A stretch of DNA of 64,000 bases from Pogonophryne albipinna. Its lineage: Eukaryota; Chordata; Actinopteri; Perciformes; Artedidraconidae. Each line of letters begins with the position of its first letter. Position 1 is the stretch's first letter. This document shows positions 1 through 11,451 of the stretch, in pieces. The DNA lies in the NCBI GenBank assembly GCA_028583405.1, contig CM053251.1, positions 4,247,271 through 4,311,270 on the forward strand, read 5' to 3'. The notes under the pieces were generated by a model, which saw only the letters and a list, made by a program, of their open reading frames with translations, was not told the origin of the DNA and searched no databases. The position numbers were made by a program, and so were the translations under genes.

Positions 1-350
1 ATAATCAATTCTATTCTTGTATAACCCACTATGAAAATGCTTCATATTTTATGATTTTCTATACTTACAGTATAAACAAAACACAAGTGGTTTGTTAAGT
101 TGAGTGTGTAAGGCTTATTATGGTTTATGGGTGTCTGATAAGAGAGAGGAGACAGTTTCTTCCCTCTTCCCCCACAGCAGTGCACAGGGTGGGGGCTCCT
201 GACTTTTTGGAGAAAGACTGAGCCCCCAAAAAGGTTTGTCTTATGCCATAGCCATAGAATATGTCTGGACAAGTCCAGTCCTGTACATCAGAGGTCATGC
301 CCAATTTCCACAAATATGGGTATGGAGGAGGTGTCTTTAGGTTTTTCTGT

Positions 351-535
<185 letters not shown>

Positions 536-593
536 CCCCTGGGGTTTGCCTCGGTAAGGTTCTCTCAAAGTTGGTAAATATCGCTTGAATTTC

Positions 594-830
594 TTTGTTG
601 AATGCGGAATGAATTGATGTGTGTTGAAAGTTTAGCACCCTGCCACCTGTGAGGAAAGGTCCTCCGATGTCATGCGGGACTAGATGTGTATACGAAATGA
701 TTTGTTGAATGCGGAATGAATTGGTGTGGATTTGAAAGTTTAGTACCCTGCCACCTGTGAGGAAATTCCTCCGAATTCATGCGGGAATTGATGTGAATTG
801 ATTTGTTGAATGACAGTTTGAATGTGCTTT
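594..830. repeat. Tandem repeat, about 100-bp unit, 2.3 copies
   Basis: Units begin with TTTGTTGAATGCGGAATGAA at 594 and 701, with a third start (TTTGTTGAATG) at 802. The periods are 107 and 101 bases. Each unit contains CCCTGCCACCTGTGAGGAAA and CATGCGGGA. It lies downstream of zeb1; the class is unknown. Confidence 0.8.
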
Positions 831-1509
831 TTATTATCACCGGTCATTTATGAGGGATGCCTCTAAATTCTGTCGGACGATTTTAAATGTCACAACTGAA
901 TTGGGCAGTTGAAGTTACAATTTAGTGTAATAAATGTAAAACTGTGAATTGAGGTTTCATATTAGAACATGACCACAGCATGATATGTTTTGTAGGATTG
1001 TCATGTTGTAACAAGAGAATGTAGAAGCCCTGTATAAGTGTGGACCAATTTTTCTTCAAATAAACTGATCCCACCTTTTGGATTGGGACAACTTAAAAGA
1101 CATCTGCGCTCTCCTCTCCTGCTTTATAGGTAATATTGCACCCTGCCACACTCACACTTAGGTAGGAACACACCTCATTTACTGATATCAAAATCCTTCG
1201 GGATCGCTTAAACAGATTTAGCGGGTCGTCTGAATTGAAACAGCAGTTAATTGAGCCTGGTTCTCCAGGAGTTAATAGAGGTGAGATTTTGCTGACATTG
1301 GTGGATCTGAGCCAAGCAGTAAACTTACATAGACTCAATAACTTCTGTTCGGTCAATTGGTAGGTCTGGGTAATTTGCCGGAATAAATTATCAGCCCTCC
1401 CGACTCCCAAGAATGAGTAACTGTTGTTATCACATGTCCGTCCTTCCTTAAATATAACATCGCAGCCTTGTGGAAAATTGCTTAAATACCAAGTAAGGGA
1501 AAGAAGTAA
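831..1509. other. Intergenic, no gene recognised
   Basis: This is single-copy-looking sequence downstream of the zeb1 3' UTR. It includes an AATAAA at about 1059 on the + strand after CTGTATAAGTG, which could belong to a degenerate LTR, but no partner LTR or TG/CA ends were found. The sequence CCCTGCCACAC near 1140 echoes the neighbouring tandem repeat. Confidence 0.4.
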
Positions 1510-1530
1510 CTCGGAAATACTTTCTTATAT

Positions 1531-1536
1531 TTTATT
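1531..1536 (-). terminator. Poly(A) signal AATAAA, candidate zeb1 3' end
   Basis: TTTATT on the + strand reads AATAAA on the zeb1 strand, 2.5 kb after the stop codon. It is the first canonical hexamer beyond the last microRNA-site match. The choice is by position and motif only. Confidence 0.5.
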
Positions 1537-1734
1537 GTGATGGGGAGTCATAAAAATGGAGCAAAACTAAAATATAAACAATACAAAAAAGACAGTGGAT
1601 TTACAAAGGGTTAGAACAAACGGTATGCAGCCTTCGACAGTACAATGGAACAAGTTGGCACAGAACAGAAAAACATTGTGGCGGGACAATCTTAATTTGG
1701 CTTTCGAAATAAAAAGGGAGGCTTCATAACAAGA

Positions 1735-1743
1735 TCCTTCATT
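1735..1743 (-). promoter_or_regulatory. miR-205 target site 2
   Basis: This is a second TCCTTCATT on the + strand, again a 9-base complement to the miR-205 5' end on the zeb1 strand, about 200 bases before the candidate poly(A) signal. It counts only if the 3' UTR extends to about 1510. Confidence 0.55.
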
Positions 1744-2160
1744 AAAACGGCAACGACTCATGCTTTTAAAATCACAGAGTTCAGAATTCAGTAGCTTCAG
1801 AACGACGCAAAGCGCGGATGCACATGTAACAGTTTCTATTTCTCATTTAATTCCTGTCTTTTTTCTTAAGCTTAAAACAGAAGTCATGTTTACAGAATAC
1901 AAGTTTTCTCATGTTTTTTTTGTTTTTTGTTAGAACAAACTTCAGCTCCCAGAACCACATTGTGGGCTTTTTTTTTGTTTGTCTTGAGATTGTTTTTCAT
2001 ACTAAAATATATTATTGTATCAATTCAAACTACAGTAATGTACACTACAATGTGTAATAAATAACCATAAAAGAAAATATAAAAATAAGACACATAAATA
2101 TAAAAAGGTTTTCTAAAAACTAAACGGGTACATTTTTTTTTTATCTGTGAAAAGGGTTCT

Positions 2161-2256
2161 AATACTGCCATTGTTGAAAAAAACAAAAAAAAAAACATAC
2201 AGAGGACACACATGAAAAAACAAAGAAATTAAAACAGACAAATATTATAAACACTG
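2161..2256 (-). promoter_or_regulatory. miR-200 family target sites, distal pair
   Basis: CAGTATT at 2161-2167 is an 8mer, and the + strand there reads TAATACTGCC, the first ten bases of miR-200b/c as I know it. CAGTGTT is at 2250-2256 (7mer). Both sit near the distal end of the inferred zeb1 3' UTR. Confidence 0.8.
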
Positions 2257-2403
2257 TTCGGTAAAAGCAACTGAAAACACTTTTTGTCATAGGCCACATT
2301 CACTAACGTTTGTTACCTGAAGTGCGGGACAGCTTGCCATAACTCTTCCTTCTTATTTTTAACCATCTGAATACAAGTGCACACGTTTGGCTGAATTTAA
2401 AAA

Positions 2404-2412
2404 TCCTTCATT
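2404..2412 (-). promoter_or_regulatory. miR-205 target site 1
   Basis: The + strand reads TCCTTCATT, identical to the first nine bases of miR-205, so the zeb1 transcript carries the perfect complement. miR-205 is an established ZEB1/ZEB2 repressor. Confidence 0.65.
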
Positions 2413-2832
2413 TTAATCACTAATGGTTTTGTATATTTATGTAAACATATTTAAACTGACTTGTGACATAAGTCCAACATATTCTTTAAAAAAAAAGCTT
2501 TAAACATCAACTGATTATATCAAATTTACAAGGTATTTTATATCCACAGGTTAGCTCAGTCTGGACTGTATTTCTCAAACTTTTCCACATATTATAAGAT
2601 TTTTAGTAAACTCATCGATTGATATCCAGCTTGTCCTATGTGATGATTTGCTGCTTTTGTCGTTTTATATAACTGCAAAGTTAATATATTTAAATGTTAA
2701 CATTACTTTCTGGCAAAAACAGGACATCTGAAGACTGCATCTTGGGCTCTTTAAACTATTTTCTGTAACTTTATGAAAAAGAACGTGTTAATAAATCCAA
2801 TATAAATGTCACTTGAAGTTAGTTAAAACCCT

Positions 2833-3171
2833 AATACTGTTTCCAAGTTTTCATGTGTCATCCACAATTCTCCTTAAGTCCCTAAAATATTTCAATTCAT
2901 TTCACAAGGAAGTATATTTTAGCAATTGTGACAAATCAGCTGTTCTGTGCAAGTCGCCAAACATTAGTCAATATGGGTCTTGTGTAAGTAACAGAGGGAC
3001 ATAATACTGGCTACATGTGTGAGGAAAGAAAATGATAACACTGTTCAATGGCACTTTTAACAGCACACAGGTCTTGCATAAGGCTGGAGGCATTGGGGTG
3101 GAGCAGGGAACAGCCCTGTTCCTTCACATACAGTATGAATTCATATATAAGCTAGTAACACTGAAACACTG
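2833..3171 (-). promoter_or_regulatory. miR-200 family target sites, middle cluster (5 sites)
   Basis: Seed matches are CAGTATT at 2833-2839 and 3003-3009 (both 8mers) and CAGTGTT at 3037-3043 (8mer), 3157-3163 (8mer) and 3165-3171 (7mer). The last two are one base apart and could not be occupied together. They fall inside the inferred zeb1 3' UTR. Confidence 0.85.
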
Positions 3172-3543
3172 ACTCAGAAATAAGGAGAAGCTCGGTAAGA
3201 GTGGGCGCATGTGTTTTTGGAACCACAGCTGGCCAATCGAGGTGGAGGCTGCCTTTCAATCTTCACCTGGAGACTCCACCCATTTCAGGCTGCGCCTGGT
3301 TGCTAAACATGAGCGCCTGATGCTGGCTTTAAGGTCGTGACTCCACCTTCCCTGATAGGAAACATTTGGTTATGGCATACGGAAGCCACCTTCTGCTCCC
3401 AGACTCCCCATCCCGCCCACAACCCTCCCCAATAATACTTTGTTTTCCTTAAGGCTAACAGTCAAACTGAAAACAAAAGTAATGCTAGCTAGCAAAGACT
3501 AACACTAATACAAACAACATCTCGCTAGCTAGTGTATGTATAT

Positions 3544-3851
3544 AACACTGAAGGGCATACAATGCATGAGGCATGTATCCGTAGGTAAACCAGGAATACT
3601 GTAGTGCAGAGGTTTTTGTTCGTAGAACTCAATAAAATACTGATTTTAGGAAACTTCATTGGCAATAAAAAGGTATAGAAATCTTTCTCATCTTTACAGG
3701 TTAAAATGTTTTCAAAGAAAAACAAGATTAGTAACACTGACCAAATGAAAAACAAACAAACAATAAAACAACCTGGGATGTTCAGTAACACGTCTAACAA
3801 GTTGATGGGTGAGTTTCAAATCTGTACTTCTATAAACAATTTTTAACACTG
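3544..3851 (-). promoter_or_regulatory. miR-200 family target sites, proximal cluster (5 sites)
   Basis: On the zeb1 transcript strand there are seed matches CAGTGTT (miR-141/200a) at 3544-3550, 3733-3739 and 3845-3851, and CAGTATT (miR-200b/c/429) at 3595-3601 and 3636-3642. The three CAGTGTT sites are followed by A (8mers); the two CAGTATT sites are 7mers. The miR-200 family is the established repressor of ZEB1 through multiple 3' UTR sites. Confidence 0.85.
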
Positions 3852-4030
3852 ATATTTCATTTCCACAAGAAAAAAAAAGTCACTGTTTTACTTTTTTCAA
3901 GTTCAGGCACACCTGGGTTTTTGTACACAGTAGTGGACCGTTAAGATCAGGCAACCGCCGTGACATTGTGGATTTTTCTGTGGTTTTGTCTTAGATAACT
4001 CGAGCTGTCCCCAAGACATTTCTCTCTCCT

Positions 4031-4813
<783 letters not shown>

Positions 4814-4862
4814 CTAGTCAGATTAAAGTCACTATAAAGTGATTTATGGCATATATACAGAG

Positions 4863-6426
4863 CAGTGTTTCCCCTACCATTGTCTTGGAGGGGCGCTGCG
4901 CCCCACGAACGGAGCCCCAACGGAGCCCCGTGCCCCCCCTGAAATATATATATATATATATACATATAGCACCAAATTGCAACTAATCTATATCTACTGT
5001 CACTCTTCACATTGAACATGTGCTCTTTTATTAAATAAACTAAACGCTTTCATTTAAAGTTGTGAGTTTAGTGTTTTTGACCCTAAGAAACACTGATGCA
5101 TAAATCAATAACAATAATCCACAGCTCCTTTCTCTGCTCCAGAGGATTTAAAAAGAATATATCCCAATGCCACTGAGCTGTATCCATAAATCTCTTAACG
5201 TGTGCTCAAAATGCTCCAGATTGATACATTTAACTTCAACATTTAAAAAAAAATCTTCCCGGGGGAGCATGCCCCCGGACCCCCCTAGAGCAGGGGTTCC
5301 CAACCTTTTTTCCCAAGAGCCCCCCCAAATGACTCCTGTTGGAAGTTGCGCCCCCCCCCCCTTGTGTGTGTGTGTGTGTGGGGGGTCAACAGCGGTAATT
5401 AAAGTTTAAAAGTCTCAAAAATTCTACAACTACGGTCACAAACTGGATGAATGTGAAGTATTTTGTTAAAGGAGGATGAAAGCGTAATTAAGGAGCACTA
5501 TTGGAGTGACTTTGATGGTTATTGGACTCAGGATTAATTCATTTGGATTCCGGCTGTTTGAAGAAATTAAAGGACGGAAAACAATGGAAGTGTAAACAAT
5601 TCACAAAGGGATTAAACTGTTTAAAACACATGTTCAAAGTAAGCCGGATTTTGCCGATGTGTTTATGTGGATTCAAAAGTCGTAAATAATCTACAAAATG
5701 GAGGAGACCGATCTGATCGGAGCAACTGTGACAAATAATCCAACTGAATTATGTCCGGCATGGACAATGACTGTTTTAAAAATGCGCTTATCCAGACAAG
5801 CCTGGTTTGGACACTTTACAGGCAGAAGAAACATTTCTATTAAAGAAAGAATTATACATTTCTTTCTTTTTATGCCTTTAATACTAACTTGAATTTTTAT
5901 TAAAATTAATTAATCAATTATTTTTTATATTTTATTGTAATGAAGAGACAAGGCTTTTAGTGACAATCATGTATTGCCTTACAGTTAAAAGTTAAAAAAA
6001 AAAAAAAAAAAAAAGTCTAAATATGATATTTGGCCTCAAATCATCTGAGGCCTGGCGCCCCCCCTGCGATCTTTGGCGCGCCCCCCAGGTTGGGAACCAC
6101 TGAACGAGAGGATGTGAGATCCACCAAATAAAGCAGGCTCACATGGAGAGGATATTAGATAAGGTTGCCAAGCATTATACACTACACATTTTCTTGGATT
6201 GCACCATAGTCCTAACAAATACTTTGTTAGAAAGGCAAGAAAAGGGATTCAAATCGAGAACTATTTCCATTGCGGAGGGCCCACAGAAACCCAGTTTTGT
6301 GTCCCCCCCACTTCTCAAACCAAAGTAACTTTCTCCCCCCCACCCTGCACGGATCGCCATCATCAGACCACCCTCATCCCGCCCTGGCAGCACCCCCCCA
6401 AAGCAGTAAACCTAGGGGAAACACTG
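4863..6426. mobile_element. hAT-like element (outer), interrupted by a second one
   Basis: The left end is CAGTGTTTCCCCTA at 4863-4876 and the right end is its exact reverse complement TAGGGGAAACACTG at 6413-6426. CAGTG-starting termini are typical of fish hAT elements. Internal G/C-rich tracts (GGGGAGCATGCCCCCGGAC near 5262) are also typical. It is non-autonomous, with no transposase remnant seen. The flanks (atacagag and cagagaga) share only cagag at an offset, so the target duplication is not clean. It lies in zeb1 intron 8. Confidence 0.65.
5291..6102. mobile_element. hAT-like element (inner), nested in 4863-6426
   Basis: The left end is CAGGGGTTCCCAACC at 5291 and the right end is GGTTGGGAACCACTG ending at 6102, imperfect inverted repeats of about 15 bases. 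Flanks ccctagag and aacgagag match at 5 of 8 positions. The interior holds a short GT run, an A-rich tract near 5995 and G/C-rich ends (GCGCCCCCCC/GGCGCGCCCC). No transposase was seen. Confidence 0.6.
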
Positions 6427-7094
6427 CAGAGAGATGCCGCCTCAATTTTCAACAGATGACAAGTTTTAAGAGCATTCAAACCAGAACATTTTGGAGCCAC
6501 TGCTTTATGGTAAATAAGCCTGAAATAATTCACAATTTTACATAAAGATAAGAGTCATGCTGTTTAAAGAACCATTCTCCATCTTTGCTAAGGTGACAAA
6601 GGAGTGTTAAGTTCTTCAGGATGCAGGTAAACAAGAGTGTTTTTCATTCTTTAAATGAAAGCTGGCACAGTAAGTCAGTCAGTAAAACAATGCCCTTAAG
6701 AACAGTTTGTTAGACAGGGCGTGTGAAGTTGTCTGTGGTTTGTGTTTATGTGGACGACGTCATGCCTGAACCGACACCTATGCACAGTAGTGTGGCGCAC
6801 AGATAACTGTTCACAGACTTTAATAAAAAACACATTCCAATGTGAGTGTAGTTGGAGCTTGAGGGATCGGGTTAATTCACCTCAAGGGTCTCATCTTGAT
6901 AAATACTGAGGATCCTTCTGAGCTGCTATATTTACAGGCCAGCTGTCCCATAAAAAGTATACCATCTAATGAGAGATGATGTAAAATGTAAAGTCACAGG
7001 TTTGAGAACTAGAAATATCTTTGGGCTAAAAAGGAAAACAGAAAACAAATAAATGAAACTAGACTTAGTCGAACTAGTAAGTTAGTGCCTATAT

Positions 7095-7414
7095 CAGCGG
7101 TTCCCAACCTTTTTAAACTCCCACTTAAGAATCTAAACATTTTTCGCGTCCCGCATTCAACCATAAACAACATGGAGGCTAAATAAAGTTCTGATTGGTC
7201 AATTCAGAACATGTGACACGTTGTTAATCCAGTAGTAGAGACCGCCGTCAAGGACTGTAATGACCGTTGCTAAGGAGGATCAAGAAAGAGAAAGCAAAGG
7301 AGGTTCGAATAAAATAAAAAACGTAATAATGAAAATGTTTCCACACAAATCCTAATGTTTTGCAAATTATTTGGCGGCCCACTTGCAATGCCTCCCACAG
7401 GCTGGGAACCGCTG
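7095..7414. mobile_element. hAT-like MITE, 320 bp, in zeb1 intron 8
   Basis: The left end is CAGCGGTTCCCAACC and the right end is GGCTGGGAACCGCTG. Flanks gcctatat (7087-7094) and gtctatat (7415-7422) agree at 7 of 8 bases, as expected for a hAT 8-bp duplication. The ends resemble those of the element at 5291-6102, so they are probably of one superfamily. Confidence 0.75.
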
Positions 7415-7760
7415 GTCTATATCATTGTCAGCTAGCTTCAATCCTTCACCCCGACCTTCAGCAGTCAGCCTTAACTCCGGACAATTCCCCTTGAGTTTCA
7501 GAGCCTGGCATCTGCTCCCCTCCAGTCTGCTTCCCAGCCGCTACCAGCTGCTATGATTCAGCCTGATGTTTCTTACTTTGTCCGTGTTCAGCTCAGATAC
7601 CTTCAGCCTGATGTTCCCTGCTACTCTCCTGTATTCTGACCCATTGTTTCAAATCACTTTACCTCCTTTTGATTGTCTGTCCCACCCTGAATCTCATAAT
7701 CTTGACATTTGAGTATATTTAGTGACCATGTGTGAGCCAACTTTCAATGTTAAGACATAC

Positions 7761-7923
7761 CTGTGTGTTCATATTTGTGCCTGAGCAGGGAGCTGCCCTT
7801 CTGGAAGACTTTGGAGCAAAGGTCACATGGGTAGAAGCCGTTTTCCAGCCGTCGCTTCTTCATCAGTGAATCGGAGTCATTCTGCTCCTCCACTGTGGAG
7901 ACGCTGTCCACTTTCTTTTCCAG
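7761..7923 (-). CDS. zeb1: zeb1 exon 8: zinc finger 5
   Basis: The acceptor is acacag just above 7923 and the donor G|gtatgt just below 7761. The exon is 163 bases, entering in phase 0 and leaving one base (Gly with exon 9). It encodes [19 protein letters not shown], a basic KKRR stretch, then [10 protein letters not shown] and a C2H2 finger with [13 protein letters not shown]. Human ZEB1 has the same order ([36 protein letters not shown]). The finger is the first of the C-terminal DNA-binding cluster. The neighbouring intron 8 (4753-7760) is filled with hAT-like elements. Confidence 0.96.
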
Positions 7924-8504
7924 CTGTGTATGGAAGAAAATTACATTTATCAGTGTGGTCACGTTATCAATCGCCATGTGTAGGGGCATAAAGTTAAAGT
8001 GACCATAATTAGTTTAGACTTAATAATAATAATAATTAATTACATTTATTACATTTATTAGAGCGCATTACATATTACACATATCAGACATGTAACAGTG
8101 AAAACTGTGAACAATACCCACAGGAGCAAATTAGGATCCCTGTTTAAATGGATTCTCTAGTAGGTCATGACTGTGAATGTTAAGGCTTTTCTAGGACTAA
8201 GTTGTCTTTGCAGAGCTGATCTGTGGTCAGATTAGTGGTAGTGGTACAGATACAACACATAATGTTTAATAATAATGTTTGTTTTCACACATACATGTAA
8301 ATATATCTAATATGTATATATGACCCAATATGTTCATTTTAATATAATTGATTTCTTATTTTATAGTTATTTTATAATTGTATTTTTATCTTTCATTTTA
8401 TCTTTGATTGTATTAATCTGTGTGAATCTGTGCTGTCCTGATTTTCATTCTTACCCTGTTGCTGTTAGACTACTGAATTTCCCCACGGGGGTAACACTAC
8501 CAAC
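7924..8504 (-). other. zeb1 intron 7
   Basis: Short intron with an (AAT)n run near 8022-8040 and A/T-rich sequence. No other feature seen. Confidence 0.7.
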
Positions 8505-10285
8505 CTTATGGCCGTTGAGCACGACAGTCTTGGCTCCAGTGGCGTTGCCGGCCGTAGTGGCGTAGGTGTAGGTGAGTTGTGGGATGAGGATGGTGCGTTT
8601 TGTGGTGGTGTTGATGGCGCTGAGACAGCCCATTGTGCCCTGACTGGCGATGGCTACTAATGTGGGCAGCTGTGCGGCAGTGATGACGTTGACAGATCCT
8701 CCACTCTGAGGCGTGGTAATGTAGATGGTCCGTCCCTCTAGCTGCTCCTTCCTCAGGCAGGTCAGGTTCAGAGGATATTCCTGCAGCTTGACAGGAGTCC
8801 CGCTCGTTTCTAATGCTGCGGCGATATGTTTAGGGAGGGAGAGGTCGAGCGGCTCGGCCTGGGAGTCCGGGGCATCTGGGTCTTCTGGGTCTTCTGGCTC
8901 GCTCTTAACGATGACGAGGTCCCCGGTGTTGAGGCTTAGTGGTGAAGAGTCTGATGGAGAAGAGTTGCCAGATTGTGATGAGGCTTGGTTGGATGTTTCT
9001 TTGGAGCTGTCGTTCTCTGCCTCTCCATTCTGATCCTCTGAGATCGAATTCATGGTTTGAGTCTTTGTTGAAACTGCTGTGGTTTTATTTCCATATTTGC
9101 ACGCATTTTTCCCAAAGTTCATCTTTCCAAACCACTTTCTGACCACATCAACGGGAATACGGACAGATTCTGAGATCTTTGTCAGCTCCTTGTCGCTGGG
9201 ATTGGCATCGGAGGCGAAGTACGTCTTGAGGAGTGAGAGGAGATCGTCCACAGGCGGCTCCTCAAGCGTGACCCCCGCCTCGCTCAGCAGAGCAGCGAAC
9301 GAGGGGTCCAAAGCAGCCGAGTCAACAGCCTCCCCATTGGCTGCTTTACGGTGCTGAAGGAGGTGTAACGCCTCCAAGTTGTCGGGACAGTCATCGCAGA
9401 GTAAACATGTACTGATGCTGCTGACTTTTGGCCTTTGATTTGATCGGATCGCTGATGTAATTTCTGTCTGTTTGACTGCCTCTGTCTCCATGTCTGTGAT
9501 GGCCACTGATTCTGGCTCTCTTTTAACAATGGAGAGGTCGGTCACCTCTGGGGTTGAAGGCCTATCTGTCCTGGTGGGGGTGGGGGCTGCAGCAGTGATG
9601 ATAGTGGGAAGGAGAGCAGGATTGGTTTTTGCAAAAAGCGATGCAGGCTGGGTAGTGGCAGTGGTGGCGGCTGCAGGGCTGATGCTGTAGTTGATGATGA
9701 TCTTCGTGGTGCCGTCATGATCCACAAAGGCCGGCAGACTGATGATCTGATGCTGGGGCTGCTGGAGTACAATTCCATGCTTCCCCTGCATCACCAGCCC
9801 GTTAGCTGTCCCCAGCACCTGCCTGAGCACGTTCCCGTCCATCGCCACTTTGAGCACATTCTGCAAGTCGTTCAGATTGATGCTGATGGGCGACATGAGG
9901 CCGACTGTGGGTACGACCATAGCCATCCCCGGGGGCAGGGTAGTAACTGGAGCCGGCTGCTCCGTCCCCCCGTTGGCAGCGACTGAAGTTGCCGTTGCCG
10001 CCGTCACAGGCTTGCACTCGTACTCCACAGGTTCAGATTTGATCTGGGTGATGGGCAGCTGCTCCTGGAGGGGTTTGCTTTCAGTCTTCTCTTTAAGAAT
10101 GTTGCGCGCTGGAGCAATTACGATGGGTGTTATCTGGGTGGTGGGTGGGGGGGATTTGATCGAGGTCCGAGCGACGCCATTGGGGGGTGCTGCACCCACA
10201 CACTTCTTACTGCTGATGTGGGAGCTGTAGGAGCCTGAGTGGGAGAATCGCTTCTTGCAGTTGGAGCATTCATAGGGTTTCTCAC
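8505..10285 (-). CDS. zeb1: zeb1 exon 7: zinc finger 4, SUMO/CtBP motifs, homeodomain-like segment
   Basis: This is the large central exon, 1,781 bases. The acceptor is gttag at 10290-10286 and the donor AAG|gttggt at 8505. It opens with [18 protein letters not shown], a C2HC finger ending SSKKC that completes the N-terminal cluster. Next come IKSEPVEYE (a psi-K-x-E SUMO site, equivalent to human IKTEPVDYE), the conserved GLMSPISINL...QNVLKVAMDGNV block, DGTTKIIINYS, and two more K-x-E-P sites (VKREP, VKSEP). A Cys cluster TCLLCDDCP lies near 9400. The homeodomain-like segment lies at about 9105-9275 with the helix motif KWFGKM at 9137-9120. CtBP-recruiting motifs are PLDLSLP (about 8850-8835) and PLNLT (about 8774-8758). 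The exon ends ...ILIPQLTYTYATT, as in human ZEB1. The donor is weak (gttggt instead of gtragt). Confidence 0.96.
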
Positions 10286-10557
10286 CTAACAGGGGCAGAC
10301 AGAGAATCTTTGTTTAAAAAATGTGCTCTATCAAAACTAAAATGTGTTTGATTCACAAAATGGCCAAATCTGATCAGCTCATTTTCAGATATTTTTATAT
10401 AGATGGATCAGGACAAAAAGAGAGGGGGTCTTCTTTCCTGAAACTTTCCCAATCTCTTAACACATATTGGGGGACATATGTATGTGTAAAAGACATGAAA
10501 ACGTGGATTTTGCACAATAGGTGACGTTTAAGTGAAGTAGAGAGAGTGGCAGCTCAC

Positions 10558-10684
10558 CGCTGTGAATGCGCAGGTGCTCCTTCAGGTGGTGCTTGTACTT
10601 GAAGGCCTTGGAACATTCGGTACACTTGAACTTGCGGGTTCCACCTGTTCCTCCTGTTCCACCTGTCGACTGGGAAACGTGGCG
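10558..10684 (-). CDS. zeb1: zeb1 exon 6: zinc finger 3
   Basis: The acceptor is ttacag (10690-10685) and the donor G|gtgagc (10558/10557). It is 127 bases, entering in phase 0 and leaving one base. It encodes RHVSQS, a Gly-Thr rich run made of three TGG repeats, then [20 protein letters not shown] and HLRIHSG, a C2H2 finger nearly identical to human ZEB1 finger 3 ([20 protein letters not shown]). The TGGTGGTGG insertion replaces human GCN between QS and RKFKC and corresponds to a short GGTTCCACC/GGTGGAACA repeat. A retroposon-like tail begins within about 10 bases upstream of the acceptor, so the polypyrimidine tract is poor. Confidence 0.95.
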
Positions 10685-10688
10685 CTGT

Positions 10689-10810
10689 AATATTAGATTC
10701 AATTCAACTTTATTGTCGTTGCACATAGTACTAAGACAACGAAATGCAGTTAGCATCTAACCAGAAGTGCAAAATAAGCAGCGATATTTAAGTAGGATAT
10801 AAATATAAAC
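10689..10810 (-). repeat. Retroposon-derived 3' tail abutting zeb1 exon 6
   Basis: The sequence ATTCAACTTTATTGTCGTTG, followed by GACAACGAAATGCAGTTAGC, resembles the 3' ends of LINE/SINE families common in fish. It starts within about 10 bases of the exon 6 acceptor. Class is assigned from general familiarity only. Confidence 0.5.
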
Positions 10811-11451
10811 ATGTGACGGATATAAACAAACTGATGTCTTCACACTATGAGGACTATAAGGATGTATACACATATATAAAAAGCAGTAAAGAAGTTTTAT
10901 GTGACCAGATGTGTCCGTAACATAGAAAGAGTCTTAATTTGTCTATTGTTAGCAAGAGCATTCATGGGGGTAAAGAATCAAATGTAAGAGAGTGGTAAAA
11001 GCTTTGACCTTTAGATTTGATTCATGTTAACTGTATGTCAGTTTAAAAGGAACATTGATTATCTTTTTGACATTGTTTTTTTGTTTTTTAATTCATATTT
11101 CTATTGAATATTTATATAGAGCAGTGAAATATTGGGGGTACACTGCACGAACAATCAAAATCTATTTGACATTTTAGTTTTTGACTGTACTTGCAGATGG
11201 AGAAGCTGTACTTTAATGTTAATACCAATACTCAAAATAATAATTTTAACGTAGATTATTTTGTCAGGTGACCAGCAGTTACAAAACCAAATCTCCCTTT
11301 AAACACAGCTAATAGTCATTAATATTAATTGGAAATTCAAAGTACAAGGTCCAAGTAAAGCAAATATAATAGTAAAAACTTGTAATCTGAATACAAAAAA
11401 TGAAATACAAATAAACAATCCAAAATATAAGATTTCCAGAGAAAAATAAAC
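10811..11451 (-). other. zeb1 intron 5, part; nothing recognised
   Basis: A/T-rich intron sequence with no ORF or repeat structure I can support. It ends at the hAT-like fold-back element. Confidence 0.6.

Larger units (their letters stand above)
1510..4030 (-). other. zeb1: zeb1 3' untranslated region (inferred extent)
   Basis: This A/T-rich stretch lies directly downstream of the zeb1 stop codon on the minus strand and has no supported ORF. A canonical AATAAA signal lies on the minus strand at 1536-1531, which would put cleavage near 1505-1520 and give a 3' UTR of about 2.5 kb. The unit is supported by 12 miR-200-family seed matches between 2161 and 3851 and two miR-205-type sites at 2404-2412 and 1735-1743. 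Upstream alternative poly(A) sites cannot be excluded; the end point is an inference. Confidence 0.75.

Noticed and set aside
831..1100. LTR with AATAAA at about 1059
   Set aside because: No second LTR, primer-binding site or coding region was found nearby.
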